From: Bordetella genomosp. 9
GTDB lineage: Bacteria > Pseudomonadota > Gammaproteobacteria > Burkholderiales > Burkholderiaceae_B
Length of the DNA: 64,000 nt
Direction: 5' to 3'
NCBI RefSeq assembly: GCF_002261425.1
Contig: NZ_NEVJ01000003.1
Location: 1,984,001-2,048,000, forward strand
Shown here: piece after piece, positions 17,301-27,037 of the stretch
How positions within the stretch are numbered: the first letter of the stretch is position 1
How the letters are laid out: each line of letters starts with the position of its first letter
Made by a program: the position numbers and the translations under genes
Notes under the pieces: model-generated
Told to the model about the DNA's origin: nothing
Seen by the model: the letters and a program-made list of their open reading frames with translations, nothing else
Database searches by the model: none

Positions 17301-18475
17301 CCGTCCCAGGCGGAAGCCGGCACGTAAACGCAACCGGCCATCAGGCGCCGCGCGCTGCGGCTCAAGGTCACCTTGGTGACTTCCCAACGTCCTTCGTGCT
17401 GCCGCGCTTCGGCGCCGACGCGCAGCCGGCCGGACGTGTGGCCGAAGGAAAGCGTATCGCGCGCGCCGCCCAGGATGCGGCTGAGGATGGTGCCCGGCAC
17501 CGCCGCGGCCGCCGCGATGGCGACCGCGCCCGTACCCGTCATCGCATGATGCAGCTGGCCCATCGACATGATGCGGGCCGCGACGTCGATCGTCGCCGCG
17601 TCGACCGGCGCGCCGCTGGACGCGACGTAGCTGGCGGGCGGGCCGAAGAAAGCCAGCTTGGGCGTATGCTGCCGCGTCGCGGTGGCCTCGGCCGCCGTCC
17701 GCGCCGCGCCCATCGCCACGGCGGCGTGCGCCCGCACCAGCTCCATGCGCGCCAGCAGCGCCGCATCGCCATTGATGCGGGCCTGCGTTTCGGTGCCGGT
17801 CAGGCCCAATGCCGCGGCATCGACCAGCACCGCCGGATTGCCGGCGTCGATCAGCGTGGCTTGTATGGTGCCGACGCCGGGAACGGAGATCTCGTCGATG
17901 GCGCGGCCGGTGGGGAACATGCCGCCGCCCTGCGCATCGCCGCCCGCGCCGGGATCGAGGAAGGTCAAGGGGATTTCCGCGGCAGGGAAGGTCACGCCGT
18001 CCAGCTCGAAATCGCCGAGTTCCTGCACCTGGCCATCGCGCATCGGCACCTGCGCGATGATGCGCCGCTGGATGTTCGCCTGCCAGATACGTATGGTGGC
18101 CACGCCATCGGCCGGCGCCTGCACCAGGCCGCGGTGTATCGCGAACGGCCCGACGGCGGAAGTCAGGTTGCCGCAATTGCCGCTCCAGTCCACCAGAGGC
18201 TGCCCGATGGCGACCTGGCCGAACCAGTAGTCGACGTCGCAGTCGGGCCGCGTGCTCTTGCCCACGATCACCACCTTGCTGGTGCTGGACGTGGCTCCAC
18301 CCATGCCGTCGATCTGCTTGCCGTAGGGATCGGGGCTGCCGGCGACGCGCAACAGCACCGCATCGCGGCGCGCGGGGTCGGCAGGCAGGTCCTGGGGCAG
18401 GAAAAACACGCCCTTGCTGGTGCCGCCACGCATATACAAAGCGGGAATCTCTATCTGCTTGCCTGCCGTATTCAT
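17291..18475 (-). CDS. PrpF family protein (2-methylaconitate cis-trans isomerase-like)
   Basis: Member of the PrpF/4-oxalomesaconate tautomerase family (diaminopimelate-epimerase fold), 394 residues, the family's usual length. Start at 18475 gives MNTAGKQIEIPALYMRGGTSKGVFF, matching the PrpF N-terminus; longer starts add non-homologous residues. Catalytic-type residues: Lys67 in GATSSTSKVVIV and Cys101 in WSGNCGNLTSAVG; also GTGAVAIAAAAAVPGT and the C-terminal GHTSGRLRV. PrpF proper works with AcnD in the methylcitrate cycle, but no prpBCD or acnD gene is nearby, so the substrate may be another unsaturated tricarboxylate. It converges on, and overlaps by 10 bp, the hybrid-kinase gene. Confidence 0.9.
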   Translation of the reverse strand: MNTAGKQIEIPALYMRGGTSKGVFFLPQDLPADPARRDAVLLRVAGSPDPYGKQIDGMGGATSSTSKVVIVGKSTRPDCDVDYWFGQVAIGQPLVDWSGNCGNLTSAVGPFAIHRGLVQAPADGVATIRIWQANIQRRIIAQVPMRDGQVQELGDFELDGVTFPAAEIPLTFLDPGAGGDAQGGGMFPTGRAIDEISVPGVGTIQATLIDAGNPAVLVDAAALGLTGTETQARINGDAALLARMELVRAHAAVAMGAARTAAEATATRQHTPKLAFFGPPASYVASSGAPVDAATIDVAARIMSMGQLHHAMTGTGAVAIAAAAAVPGTILSRILGGARDTLSFGHTSGRLRVGAEARQHEGRWEVTKVTLSRSARRLMAGCVYVPASAWDGQA

Positions 18476-18747
18476 GCACATTTCCATCGAAGCTGCTGCC
18501 ATGCCAATGGCTGGGTGGGCGCGGTAACAGGGCTTGCCAGGACCGCGCGGCGGCGGCACGATGTTACCGCCGCGCGCGCGATGCGTAAAAGCCTCCCGGG
18601 CGGCATATGCCTTGCTGCGCTGCGCGGTTCTGGCCCCGCCACGCCGCCGCGGCCCTGGATTTCACCCAGAACCTATCCCGGCAGCACGTTTCCGTGCGAC
18701 GGACGGTTCGCTTGCGCCGGGCGCGCGCCCGGCAAGGAGCCGGCACG

Positions 18748-21147
18748 ATGACGCTCTCCCAACCCCCTGTGCAAGTGACGCAAGACCCGCCGCTCGGCGA
18801 CGAGGAATTGCAGGCCATGCACGCGTACTGGCGCGCTTGCAACTACCTTGCGGCGGGCATGATCTACCTGCGGGCCAATCCGCTGCTGCGCGAACCCCTG
18901 CAGGCGGATCATTTCAAGCGCCGCCTGCTGGGGCACTGGGGGTCGGACCCCGGCCAATCCTTCACGCTCGTGCATTTGAACCGGCTCATCCGCCAGCGCG
19001 ACCTGAACGTCATGTTCATATCGGGGCCCGGGCACGGCGCTCCCGCCACGCTGGCGCATGCCTACCTGGAAGGCCGCTACAGCGAGATCTATCCGGACCG
19101 CGCCCAGGACGAAGCAGGCATGCAGCGGTTCTTCCGGCTGTTCTCCTTTCCGGGCGGCATCGGTTCGCATTGCACGCCCGAAACGCCGGGCAGCATCCAC
19201 GAAGGCGGCGAGCTCGGCTACAGCCTGTCGCATGGCTACGGCGCGGTGTTCGACAACCCCGACCTGGTCGCCGCCGTCATGGTCGGCGACGGCGAAGCCG
19301 AAACGGGGCCCCTGGCGACGTCCTGGCATTCCAACAAGTTCCTGAACCCGGTGCGCGATGGCGCGGTGCTGCCCATCCTGCATCTGAACGGCTACAAGAT
19401 CGCCAACCCCACCATCCTGGCGCGCATCCCGCGCGAGGAACTGGAAGCCCTGCTGACAGGCTACGGCCATCGTCCTTATTTCGTCGAAGGCGACGAGCCG
19501 CAGGCCATGCATCGCGCGATGGCGGCCACGATGGATCGCTGCTTCGACGAGATCGCGGCCATCCAGCGCCGTGCGCGCGAAGAAGGCAACCTGGAACGCC
19601 CGCGCTGGCCGATGATCGTCCTGCGCAGTCCCAAGGGATGGACCGGCCCGCGCATGGTCGACGGCCACCGCGTCGAAGGCTATTGGCGCGCGCACCAGGT
19701 GCCCGTGGCCGATCCCGCGACCAATCCGGCCAACCTGAAGGTGGTCGAAACCTGGCTGCGCGGCTATCGCCCCGAAGAGCTGTTCGACGAAAAAGGCGCG
19801 CCCATGCCTTTCCTGCGGGCGCTGGCGCCGGAAGGCGATCGCCGCATCAGCGCCAATCCGCATGCCAACGGCGGCCTGCTGTGCAAGGCGCTGGACATGC
19901 CCGATTTCCGCGACTACGCGGTGCAGGTCAAGGCGCCCGCCGCCACCTACCTGTCGCCGACCGCGGTGCTGGGCACGTTCCTGCGCGACGTCATGGCGCG
20001 CAATATGAACAACTTCCGCCTGTTCGGTCCCGACGAAACGGCCAGCAACAAGCTCACGGCGGTCTACGAGGTATCGCCCAAGACCTGGATGGCGGAAACC
20101 CTGCCGGTGGACGAGGATGGCGGCGAGCTGGCGCACGATGGCCGCGTCATGGAGATGCTCAGCGAACACACCCTGGAAGGCTGGCTGGAAGGCTATGTCC
20201 TGACCGGCCGACACGGCTTCTTCGCGACCTATGAGGCCTTCGTGCACGTCATCGACTCCATGTTCAACCAGCACGCCAAATGGCTGGAGAAGGCCAAGCT
20301 GGAACTGAGTTGGCGTGCGCCGATCCCGTCGCTCAACCTGCTGATCACGTCGCTGGTCTGGCGCCAGGATCACAATGGATTCACCCACCAGGATCCCGGT
20401 TTCCTGGACGTGGTCTGCAACAAGAGCCCGGAGGTGGTGCGGGTCTATCTGCCGCCGGACGCCAACTGCCTGCTGAGTGTGGCCGACCACTGCCTGCGCA
20501 CGCGCGACTACGTCAACGTGATCGTCGCCGACAAGCAGCCCCACCTGCAGTACCTGGACCTCGATTCGGCCATCAAGCATTGCACCAAGGGCATCGGCAT
20601 CTGGGAATGGGCGTCCACCGACCACGGCAGCGAGCCCGACGTGGTCATCGCCTGCGCGGGCGACGTGGCGACCATGGAAGCGCTGGCCGCCGTGCAGATC
20701 CTGAAGGAAAGGTGCGAAGGCCTGAAGATCCGCTTCGTGAACGTGGTCGACCTGTTCCGCCTCATGCCGGACACCGATCATCCGCACGGCCTGTCGGACC
20801 GCGACTTCGATTCGTTATTCACCACGGACAAACCCGTGATCTTCAACTTCCACTCCTATGCGACCCTGGTGCACAAGCTGACGTACCGCCGGCGCAACCA
20901 CGAGAACATCCACGTGCACGGCTACCAGGAAAAGGGCAGCATCAACACGCCCTTCGAGCTGGCCATGGTGAACCAGATAGACCGCTTCCACCTGGCCATC
21001 GACGCCATCGACCGCGTGCCGGCGCTGCAGAGCCGCGGCGCGCACGTCAAGGAATGGCTGCGCGACCAGATCATCGTCCACATGGATCACGCGCATGCCG
21101 AAGGCATAGACCGCGAGGATATCCGCGACTGGACGTGGTCGGCATGA
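18748..21147 (+). CDS. xfp: Phosphoketolase (xylulose-5-P/fructose-6-P)
   Basis: Thiamine-diphosphate enzyme that cleaves xylulose-5-phosphate or fructose-6-phosphate with phosphate to acetyl-phosphate plus glyceraldehyde-3-P or erythrose-4-P. 799 residues from ATG 18748 (GGAG upstream), the usual size of about 800. Marks: [48 protein letters not shown], the TPP motif [34 protein letters not shown] and [13 protein letters not shown], and the C-terminal [16 protein letters not shown] and [15 protein letters not shown]. Acetate kinase follows 67 bp downstream and turns the acetyl-P into acetate and ATP. Confidence 0.98.
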   Translation: MTLSQPPVQVTQDPPLGDEELQAMHAYWRACNYLAAGMIYLRANPLLREPLQADHFKRRLLGHWGSDPGQSFTLVHLNRLIRQRDLNVMFISGPGHGAPATLAHAYLEGRYSEIYPDRAQDEAGMQRFFRLFSFPGGIGSHCTPETPGSIHEGGELGYSLSHGYGAVFDNPDLVAAVMVGDGEAETGPLATSWHSNKFLNPVRDGAVLPILHLNGYKIANPTILARIPREELEALLTGYGHRPYFVEGDEPQAMHRAMAATMDRCFDEIAAIQRRAREEGNLERPRWPMIVLRSPKGWTGPRMVDGHRVEGYWRAHQVPVADPATNPANLKVVETWLRGYRPEELFDEKGAPMPFLRALAPEGDRRISANPHANGGLLCKALDMPDFRDYAVQVKAPAATYLSPTAVLGTFLRDVMARNMNNFRLFGPDETASNKLTAVYEVSPKTWMAETLPVDEDGGELAHDGRVMEMLSEHTLEGWLEGYVLTGRHGFFATYEAFVHVIDSMFNQHAKWLEKAKLELSWRAPIPSLNLLITSLVWRQDHNGFTHQDPGFLDVVCNKSPEVVRVYLPPDANCLLSVADHCLRTRDYVNVIVADKQPHLQYLDLDSAIKHCTKGIGIWEWASTDHGSEPDVVIACAGDVATMEALAAVQILKERCEGLKIRFVNVVDLFRLMPDTDHPHGLSDRDFDSLFTTDKPVIFNFHSYATLVHKLTYRRRNHENIHVHGYQEKGSINTPFELAMVNQIDRFHLAIDAIDRVPALQSRGAHVKEWLRDQIIVHMDHAHAEGIDREDIRDWTWSA

Positions 21148-21214
21148 GCGTGGTCGATACCGATACCGGCGCCGACACCGCGCCGGTTTCCACTCCACCC
21201 AACGAGGTTGCCGT

Positions 21215-22354
21215 ATGCCTGCCGACTCATCTCCGATCCTGGTGCTCAATAGCGGGTCGTCATCGCTGAAATTCGCGCTGTTCCGCCGGGACGGCGACGA
21301 TGAAACGGCCGTGGCCGAAGGCGCGGCCGAACAGGTCGGGCGTGCCGATGGGCATCTGCGCATACGCGATGCGGGGGGCGGGATACTGGTCGAACAGGAT
21401 CATGACATGCCCACGCAGGCGCACGCGCTGGATATCCTGGCGCGCACGCTGGCGCAGGTCGGGCTGGGCCCGCCGGCAGCGGTCGGCCATCGCATCGTGC
21501 ACGGGGGCCCGCATCTGCGCGATCACCAGGCGCTGACGCCCGACGTCATGGCGCAGCTGCGCCAGGCCGTCCATTTCGCGCCGCTGCATATTCCCGTGGC
21601 CCTGGAGCTGGCGGAGCGCGCCCGCGCGCTCTGGCCGCCAGCCGGGCAATACGCCTGCTTCGACACGGCTTTCCACCAGACCATGCCGGCGCGCGCCACC
21701 CGCCTGCCCTTGCCGGCCCGCTATGCCGAAGCCGGCGTGGCGCGCTATGGATTCCACGGCCTTTCCTACGAATCGCTGGTGCGCCGCCTGGGCGCCGACC
21801 TGCCGTCCAGGGCCGTCTTCGCGCACCTGGGCAACGGCGCCAGCCTGTGCGCGGTGCTGGATGGCAAGTCGGTGGACACCACGATGGGCATGACGCCCGC
21901 CGGCGGCATCCCGATGGGATCGCGCAGCGGCGATCTGGATCCGGGCGTGATCCTGTACCTCATGCGCACGGAGCAACTGGACGCCGACAGCCTCGAAACG
22001 TTGATCAATCGCGAAAGCGGGCTGGCCGGCATGGCCGAAGGCGAAAGCGATATGCAGGCCCTGCTGGCTCGCCGCGCCGGCGGCGACGCGCACGCCGCGC
22101 TGGCGGTGGATGTGTTCACCACCGCCGTCAGCAAGCAGATCGGCGCCTATGCGGCCCTGATGGGCGGCATCGACCTGCTGGTGTTCACGGGCGGCATCGG
22201 CGAGCACAGCGCCGAGATCCGCCGCCGCATCGTCGCGCCGCTGGGCTTTCTGGGTATCGGGCCGGCGGTGCCCGGCCCCGCCGTCATGGTCGTCGCCACC
22301 GAAGAAGAACGGCAGATGGCGCGCCACTGCCGCCAGTTGATGGCGCGGGCCTGA
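21215..22354 (+). CDS. ackA: Acetate kinase
   Basis: Converts acetyl-phosphate and ADP to acetate and ATP, completing the phosphoketolase shunt. 379 residues, slightly shorter than E. coli AckA (400). Motifs of the ASKHA fold: VLNSGSSSLKFALF, GHRIVHGGPHL, FDTAFHQTMP, RYGFHGLSYESLVRRL, FAHLGNGASLCAVLDGKSVDTTMGMTPAGGIPMGSRSGDLDPGVI and FTGGIGEHSAEIRRRI. No phosphotransacetylase gene is in the window, which fits acetyl-P coming from phosphoketolase rather than acetyl-CoA. Confidence 0.98.
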   Translation: MPADSSPILVLNSGSSSLKFALFRRDGDDETAVAEGAAEQVGRADGHLRIRDAGGGILVEQDHDMPTQAHALDILARTLAQVGLGPPAAVGHRIVHGGPHLRDHQALTPDVMAQLRQAVHFAPLHIPVALELAERARALWPPAGQYACFDTAFHQTMPARATRLPLPARYAEAGVARYGFHGLSYESLVRRLGADLPSRAVFAHLGNGASLCAVLDGKSVDTTMGMTPAGGIPMGSRSGDLDPGVILYLMRTEQLDADSLETLINRESGLAGMAEGESDMQALLARRAGGDAHAALAVDVFTTAVSKQIGAYAALMGGIDLLVFTGGIGEHSAEIRRRIVAPLGFLGIGPAVPGPAVMVVATEEERQMARHCRQLMARA

Positions 22355-22517
22355 TGCCGCGGCAGGCCAGACCACCGGCGGGTGCGGCGCGGCGCGCCCG
22401 CCGCCAACTGCACCGTATCCCGACAGGGGGTACTGAGCCTGTACCGACCCGCGACAGCGGCGGTATCCTGGGCACCACCATAACCGCGGGCCGGCACGCG
22501 TCCCGGAGGAAGCAGCC

Positions 22518-23963
22518 ATGTTAGGCCTGGATGCCTTGACCCTGGCCCGGATACAGTTCGGGTTCACCATTTCCTTCCACATCATCTTTCCGGCGATCAC
22601 GATAGGCCTTGCCAGCTATCTGGCCGTGCTGGAAGGGTTGTGGCTGGCCACGCGCAAGACGCTGTACCGCGACCTGTATCACTACTGGTTGAAAATCTTC
22701 GCCGTGAACTTCGGCATGGGCGTGGTCTCGGGCCTGGTGATGGCCTATCAGTTCGGCACCAACTGGAGCTACTTTTCGACGTTCGCCGGCGGCATCACCG
22801 GGCCCTTGCTGGCCTACGAGGTGTTGACGGCGTTCTTCCTGGAAGCGGGCTTCCTGGGCGTCATGCTGTTCGGCTGGAATCGCGTGGGCGCCGGCCTGCA
22901 CATGCTGTCCACCGTCATGGTGGCCATCGGAACGCTGATATCCGCCACCTGGATACTGGCGTCCAACAGCTGGATGCAGACCCCGCAAGGCTACGAAATC
23001 ATCGACGGCCGCGCGGTCCCGGTGGATTGGCTGCAGGTCATCTTCAATCCCTCCTTTCCCTATCGCCTGGCGCACATGGTGGTGGCCGCCTACCTGAGCA
23101 CCGCGCTGCTGGTCGGCGCCAGCGCCGCCTGGCACCTGCTGCGCGGCCAGGGCACGCCGGCGGTGCGCAAGATGCTGTCCATGGCCTTGTGGATGGCATT
23201 GCTGGTGGCGCCCGTGCAGGCCCTGATCGGCGACATGCACGGCATCAACACCCTGGCGCACCAGCCCGCCAAGATCGCCGCGATCGAAGGCCACTGGGAA
23301 CAGCCCGCGCCCGGCGCGGGCGCGCCGCTGCTGCTGTTCGGCATCCCCGACATGGCCGAACAGGAAACCCGCTACAAGCTGGAGGTGCCGCGCCTGGGCA
23401 GCCTGATCCTGACGCACTCCTGGGATGGCAAGGTGCCGAGCCTGAACGAGTTCGCGCCCGCCGACCGCCCCAACGCCACCGTGGTGTTCTGGACGTTCCG
23501 CGCGATGGTGGGCCTGGGCGTGCTGATGATACTGCTGGGCCTGTGGGGGCTGTGGCTGCGGCGCGGGCAACGGCTGTACACGCAGCGCGGCTTCCTGCGC
23601 TTTGCCTTGTGCATGGGGCCGGCGGGCCTGGCCGCCATCCTGGCCGGATGGATGACCACGGAGATCGGCCGCCAGCCCTGGGTCGTCTACGGGGTGATGC
23701 GCACCGCCGACGCCGTATCGCCGCATGGCGCCGGGCAGCTGGGCTTCACGCTGGCCCTGTTCGTCGTCGTGTACTTCGTGGTGTTCGGCGCGGGCGTGGC
23801 CTATATGCTGAAGCTGATACGCAAGGGACCGCAGGGCGATCACGGCGACGCGCCGCCCGATGGCGGGCCGGGCGAGGAGCACCACGCCATGCGGCCGTTG
23901 TCCGCGGCGCAGGACGACACGCGCCCGCCGGCCGCTGCATTGGCATCGGCATCGGGGAGCTGA
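22518..23963 (+). CDS. cioA: Cytochrome bd-type ubiquinol oxidase subunit I, cyanide-insensitive (CioA) branch
   Basis: Membrane quinol oxidase subunit carrying hemes b558, b595 and d, 481 residues. Start MLGLDALTLARIQFGFTISFHIIFPAITIG has the conserved His of helix 1; GHW and the quinol loop follow (HQPAKIAAIEGHWEQPAPGAGAPLLLFGIPDMAEQET), and GRQPWVVYGVMRTADAVSP is the conserved late motif. The Q-loop is short, which places it with CioA/bd-II-like enzymes rather than long-loop E. coli CydA. A strong GGAGGAAGC precedes the start. It is first of a cioA-cioB-cydP operon and follows ackA on the same strand. Confidence 0.96.
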   Translation: MLGLDALTLARIQFGFTISFHIIFPAITIGLASYLAVLEGLWLATRKTLYRDLYHYWLKIFAVNFGMGVVSGLVMAYQFGTNWSYFSTFAGGITGPLLAYEVLTAFFLEAGFLGVMLFGWNRVGAGLHMLSTVMVAIGTLISATWILASNSWMQTPQGYEIIDGRAVPVDWLQVIFNPSFPYRLAHMVVAAYLSTALLVGASAAWHLLRGQGTPAVRKMLSMALWMALLVAPVQALIGDMHGINTLAHQPAKIAAIEGHWEQPAPGAGAPLLLFGIPDMAEQETRYKLEVPRLGSLILTHSWDGKVPSLNEFAPADRPNATVVFWTFRAMVGLGVLMILLGLWGLWLRRGQRLYTQRGFLRFALCMGPAGLAAILAGWMTTEIGRQPWVVYGVMRTADAVSPHGAGQLGFTLALFVVVYFVVFGAGVAYMLKLIRKGPQGDHGDAPPDGGPGEEHHAMRPLSAAQDDTRPPAAALASASGS

Positions 23964-23965
23964 AC

Positions 23966-24973
23966 ATGGGTATCGATCTTCCGCTGATCTGGGCCGTCAT
24001 CATCCTGTTCGGCGTCATGATGTACGTGATCATGGACGGCTTCGACCTGGGCATAGGCATCCTGTTCCCGTTCTTCCCCGCCAAGGAAGACCGCGACACC
24101 ATGATGAACACGGTGGCGCCGGTGTGGGACGGCAACGAAACCTGGCTGGTCCTGGGCGGCGCCGGGCTGCTCGCCGCCTTTCCGCTCGCCTACAGCGTGG
24201 TGTTGAGCGCGCTCTACCTGCCCATCATCCTGATGTTGATCGGCCTGGTGTTTCGCGGGGTCGCCTTCGAATTCCGCTTCAAGGCCAGCGACGAACGCCG
24301 GCACTGGTGGGACAAGGCCTTCATCTGCGGTTCGATGCTGGCGACGTTTTTCCAGGGCGTGACCCTGGGGGCGTACATCGGCGGCATCCCGGTGGCCAAT
24401 GGCGCCTACGCCGGGGGCGCCTTCGATTGGCTGACGCCGTTCAGCGTATTCACCGGCATCGCGCTGCTGGCCGCCTACGCCCTGCTGGGCAGCACCTGGC
24501 TGGTGATGAAGACCGACGACACTCTGCTGGCGCGCGCCCGCGCCATGGCGACGGGTTCGGCCTGGGCCGTCCTGGCGGCCATCGTGGTGATCAGCGTCTG
24601 GACCCCGCTGCTGGATCCGGGCATCGCCCATCGCTGGTTCAGCCTGCCCAACCTGTTCTATTTCGCGCCGGTGCCGCTGCTGGTACTGGCCTGCGTATAC
24701 CTGCTGATCAGGACCGTGCGGCGCGACGCGCACGCGGCGCCTTTCGTCTGCGCGCTGGGCCTGGTATTCCTGGGCTATACAGGCCTGGGCATCAGCGTGT
24801 GGCCCAACGTCATTCCGCCGGGCGTATCGATCTGGGACGCGGCGGCGCCGCCGCAAAGCATGGGCTTCGCGCTGGTGGGCGCCCTGCTGATCGTGCCGGT
24901 CATCCTCATGTACACCGCGTGGGGGTACTACGTGTTCCGCGGCAAGGTGCGGCGCGGCGAAGGCTACCACTGA
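23966..24973 (+). CDS. cioB: Cytochrome bd-type ubiquinol oxidase subunit II (CioB/CydB)
   Basis: Structural partner of subunit I, 335 residues with eight or nine helices. Marks: MGIDLPLIWAVIILFGVMMYVIMDGFDLGIGILFPF, NTVAPVWDGNETWLVLGGAGLLAAFPLAY, LRGVAFEFR-type stretch (VFRGVAFEFRFKA), GVTLGAYIGGIPV and SVWPNVIPPGVSIWDAAAPPQSMGFALVG. The start two bases after the cioA stop is preceded by GGGGAGCTGAAC. Confidence 0.97.
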   Translation: MGIDLPLIWAVIILFGVMMYVIMDGFDLGIGILFPFFPAKEDRDTMMNTVAPVWDGNETWLVLGGAGLLAAFPLAYSVVLSALYLPIILMLIGLVFRGVAFEFRFKASDERRHWWDKAFICGSMLATFFQGVTLGAYIGGIPVANGAYAGGAFDWLTPFSVFTGIALLAAYALLGSTWLVMKTDDTLLARARAMATGSAWAVLAAIVVISVWTPLLDPGIAHRWFSLPNLFYFAPVPLLVLACVYLLIRTVRRDAHAAPFVCALGLVFLGYTGLGISVWPNVIPPGVSIWDAAAPPQSMGFALVGALLIVPVILMYTAWGYYVFRGKVRRGEGYH

Positions 24974-24993
24974 GGCGGCCCGTCGGACTCCCC

Positions 24994-25116
24994 ATGCGCA
25001 TCTGGAAAAGACTTGCCTGGCTGATCGTCATCTGGGCCGCCAGCGTGGCGGTCCTGGGCGGCGTCGCGCTGATCGTGCGCTGGATGATGAGCGCCGCCGG
25101 CCTCACCCTGCACTAG
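24994..25116 (+). CDS. cydP: Cytochrome bd oxidase small subunit CydP (DUF2474)
   Basis: Forty-residue single-helix protein starting MRIWKRLAWLIVIWAASVAV. A basic N-terminus is followed by one membrane span (about 9-31) and a short tail. It lies 20 bp after cioB on the same strand, where DUF2474/CydP proteins are found, and its sequence has the typical KRLAWL..IW..SV..LG pattern. Such subunits bind the oxidase and stabilise it. Too short for most gene finders. Confidence 0.85.
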   Translation: MRIWKRLAWLIVIWAASVAVLGGVALIVRWMMSAAGLTLH

Positions 25117-25120
25117 GCCC

Positions 25121-26029
25121 CTACCGGGGCTCCATGGCCTTGGCGAAATCGCTCTGGACGTAGTGTTCCAGGATTTCACGGCCCGTGGCCAGCCACACGC
25201 CTTCATGGCCGCAGATGTATTCCAGTGCCGCGTCCAGCGCGCCTATGCGGTGCGGCAGCCCGGTCACGAAAGGATGCACCGCGATCGCCATGACGCGCCC
25301 CGACGTCTCGCCTTCGCGGTACAGCACGTCGAACTGGCGCTTGATCATGGCTTCGAACTCCGGCACCGACACCTTCATGTCGTAATAGGCCGGCACATCG
25401 TTGGTCTGCACGCTGTAGGGGATGGACACCATGCGCGGCGAGCCGACTTCCATGGTGTAGGGCTGGTCGTCGTTCACCCAGTCGCAGACGTAGCGGATGC
25501 CCGCTTCGGACAGGTATTCCAGGGATCGCCAGGTTTCCGACAGCGCGGGTCCCAGCCAGCCGACCGGCCGGGTGCCGGAGGCCTTTTCGATGCGATCGAT
25601 CATGTCGAAGATCGCCTGCCGCTCCTGCTCGGCGGGCATCTCGTCCAGGCGCACGGTATTGGTCATGCCGTGTCCCAGGAATTCCCAGCCGCGGCGCACG
25701 GCTTCGGCAATGATTTCCGGATGCTGGTCGCACACTTCGCTATTCAAGGCGGCGCTGGCGCGGATGCCGTAGCGGCTCAGGGTATCCATCAGCCGCCAGA
25801 TGCCGACGCGGTTGCCGTAGTCGCGCAGCGACCAGTTGCGCACATTGGGGACGTGCGCGGTGTCGCGCGGCACGCGTTCGTTCTGCCGGCCGGGCATGAC
25901 GTCGTCCAGGCCGAAGAACTCGACATTCGGGTTCACCCACACGGCCACGCGGGCGCCATTGGGCAGGGCGAACCGGGGGCGGGCCGGCATGGGGATATAG
26001 GGAAAAGGGCCGTAGCGGCGGGGCTGCAT
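25121..26029 (-). CDS. Polysaccharide deacetylase family protein
   Basis: 302 residues, NodB-type carbohydrate-esterase-4 fold. Start at 26029 follows AAGGATATTC. Visible elements: RDYGNRVGIWRLMDTLSRYGIRASAALNSEVCDQHPEIIAEAVRRGWEFLGHGMTNT (motif regions 1-2), RPVGWLGPALSETWRSLEYLSEAGIRYVCDWVNDDQPY and the late VMAIAVHPFVTGLPHR. This is the branch that includes PuuE-like allantoinases and imidase-type hydrolases rather than chitin deacetylases; the cytoplasmic location (no signal peptide) agrees. It is last in an operon with a Bug receptor and a GntR regulator, suggesting hydrolysis of an imported amide or cyclic imide. The substrate is inference. Confidence 0.88.
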   Translation of the reverse strand: MQPRRYGPFPYIPMPARPRFALPNGARVAVWVNPNVEFFGLDDVMPGRQNERVPRDTAHVPNVRNWSLRDYGNRVGIWRLMDTLSRYGIRASAALNSEVCDQHPEIIAEAVRRGWEFLGHGMTNTVRLDEMPAEQERQAIFDMIDRIEKASGTRPVGWLGPALSETWRSLEYLSEAGIRYVCDWVNDDQPYTMEVGSPRMVSIPYSVQTNDVPAYYDMKVSVPEFEAMIKRQFDVLYREGETSGRVMAIAVHPFVTGLPHRIGALDAALEYICGHEGVWLATGREILEHYVQSDFAKAMEPR

Positions 26030-26067
26030 GAATATCCTTGACTTGTGCTGGGGTCGATCGGCTGGGA

Positions 26068-27024
26068 TCACTCGGCCTTGATGCCGGCCGACTCGATGAC
26101 CTGGTGCCATTTGGCGGTCTCGGCCTTCAGCATGGCGTCGAACTCTTCCGGCGTGTCCTTGACGACGTCCTGCCCCATGGCGGCGAACGTCTTCTGCACG
26201 TCCGGGCGGTCGAGCACCCTTTGCAGGGCGGCATTCAACTGGTTGATGATGGGCGACGGGGTGCCGGCGGGCGCCACGATGCCATTCCATGTGATGGCGG
26301 TATAGCCCTTGAGCCCCGCTTCCATCATCGTCGGCACGTCGGGCAAGGCCGGCGATCGCGTCGGGCCCGTGACCGCCAGCGCGCGCAGCTTGCCGGCCTT
26401 GACCTGCGGCACCGCCAGCGGCAGGACGTTGAACATCATTTGGACCTGCCCGCTGATCAGGTCGGTGGTGGCGGCGGGCCCGCCGCGGTACGGCACGTGG
26501 GTGAGCTTCACCCCGGCGTCGCGCTCGAACAGCGCGCCGGCCAGGTGCAGGGACGTGCCGATGCCCGAAGACGCGTAGTTCAATTCGCCCGGATGGCGCT
26601 TGGCGTAATCGATCAGGTCCGCGACGCTGTAGACGGGCAGGGCCGGATTCACCACCAGGACGTTGGCCACGCTGCTGACCATCCCGACGGCAGCGAAATC
26701 CCTGGCGGGATCGAAGGGCAGGTTCTCGTACAGGCTGGCGTTAGTGGCCAGGCCCGGCGCGGCCATCAGCAGCGTGTAGCCATCGGGCGCCGCCTTCGCC
26801 ACGATATCCATGCCCAGGTTGCCGCCCGCGCCGGGCCGGTTGTCCACGATGACGGGCTGGCCCAGGTCTTCCGCCAGTCCTGGCGTCACGGTGCGCAGCA
26901 CGACATCCGCGCCGCCACCCGCCGGAAATCCGAGCACGATCCTGATCGGGCGGTCCGGGTAGGCGTGGGCAATACTGCTGCATCCCGCCAGGCATAGCAA
27001 GGCGATTAGGCGACGCGCTTTCAT
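26068..27024 (-). CDS. Bug-type tripartite tricarboxylate transporter substrate-binding protein
   Basis: Periplasmic solute receptor of the Bug/TctC family, 318 residues. The start at 27024 follows AGGGAGTAATC. Signal region MKARRLIALLCLAGCSSIAHA contains both a possible lipobox (LAGC) and an AHA signal-peptidase-I site. Family marks: YPDRPIRIVLGFPAGGGADVVLR, VVDNRPGAGGN-type stretch (VIVDNRPGAGGNLGMD), AAPDGYTLLM, YASSGIGTSLHLAGALF, HVPYRGGPAATTDLISGQVQMMF and LPDVPTMMEAGLKGY. No TctA/TctB membrane genes are nearby. It sits between the GntR regulator (13 bp upstream) and the deacetylase. Confidence 0.95.
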   Translation of the reverse strand: MKARRLIALLCLAGCSSIAHAYPDRPIRIVLGFPAGGGADVVLRTVTPGLAEDLGQPVIVDNRPGAGGNLGMDIVAKAAPDGYTLLMAAPGLATNASLYENLPFDPARDFAAVGMVSSVANVLVVNPALPVYSVADLIDYAKRHPGELNYASSGIGTSLHLAGALFERDAGVKLTHVPYRGGPAATTDLISGQVQMMFNVLPLAVPQVKAGKLRALAVTGPTRSPALPDVPTMMEAGLKGYTAITWNGIVAPAGTPSPIINQLNAALQRVLDRPDVQKTFAAMGQDVVKDTPEEFDAMLKAETAKWHQVIESAGIKAE

Positions 27025-27037
27025 GATTACTCCCTGT

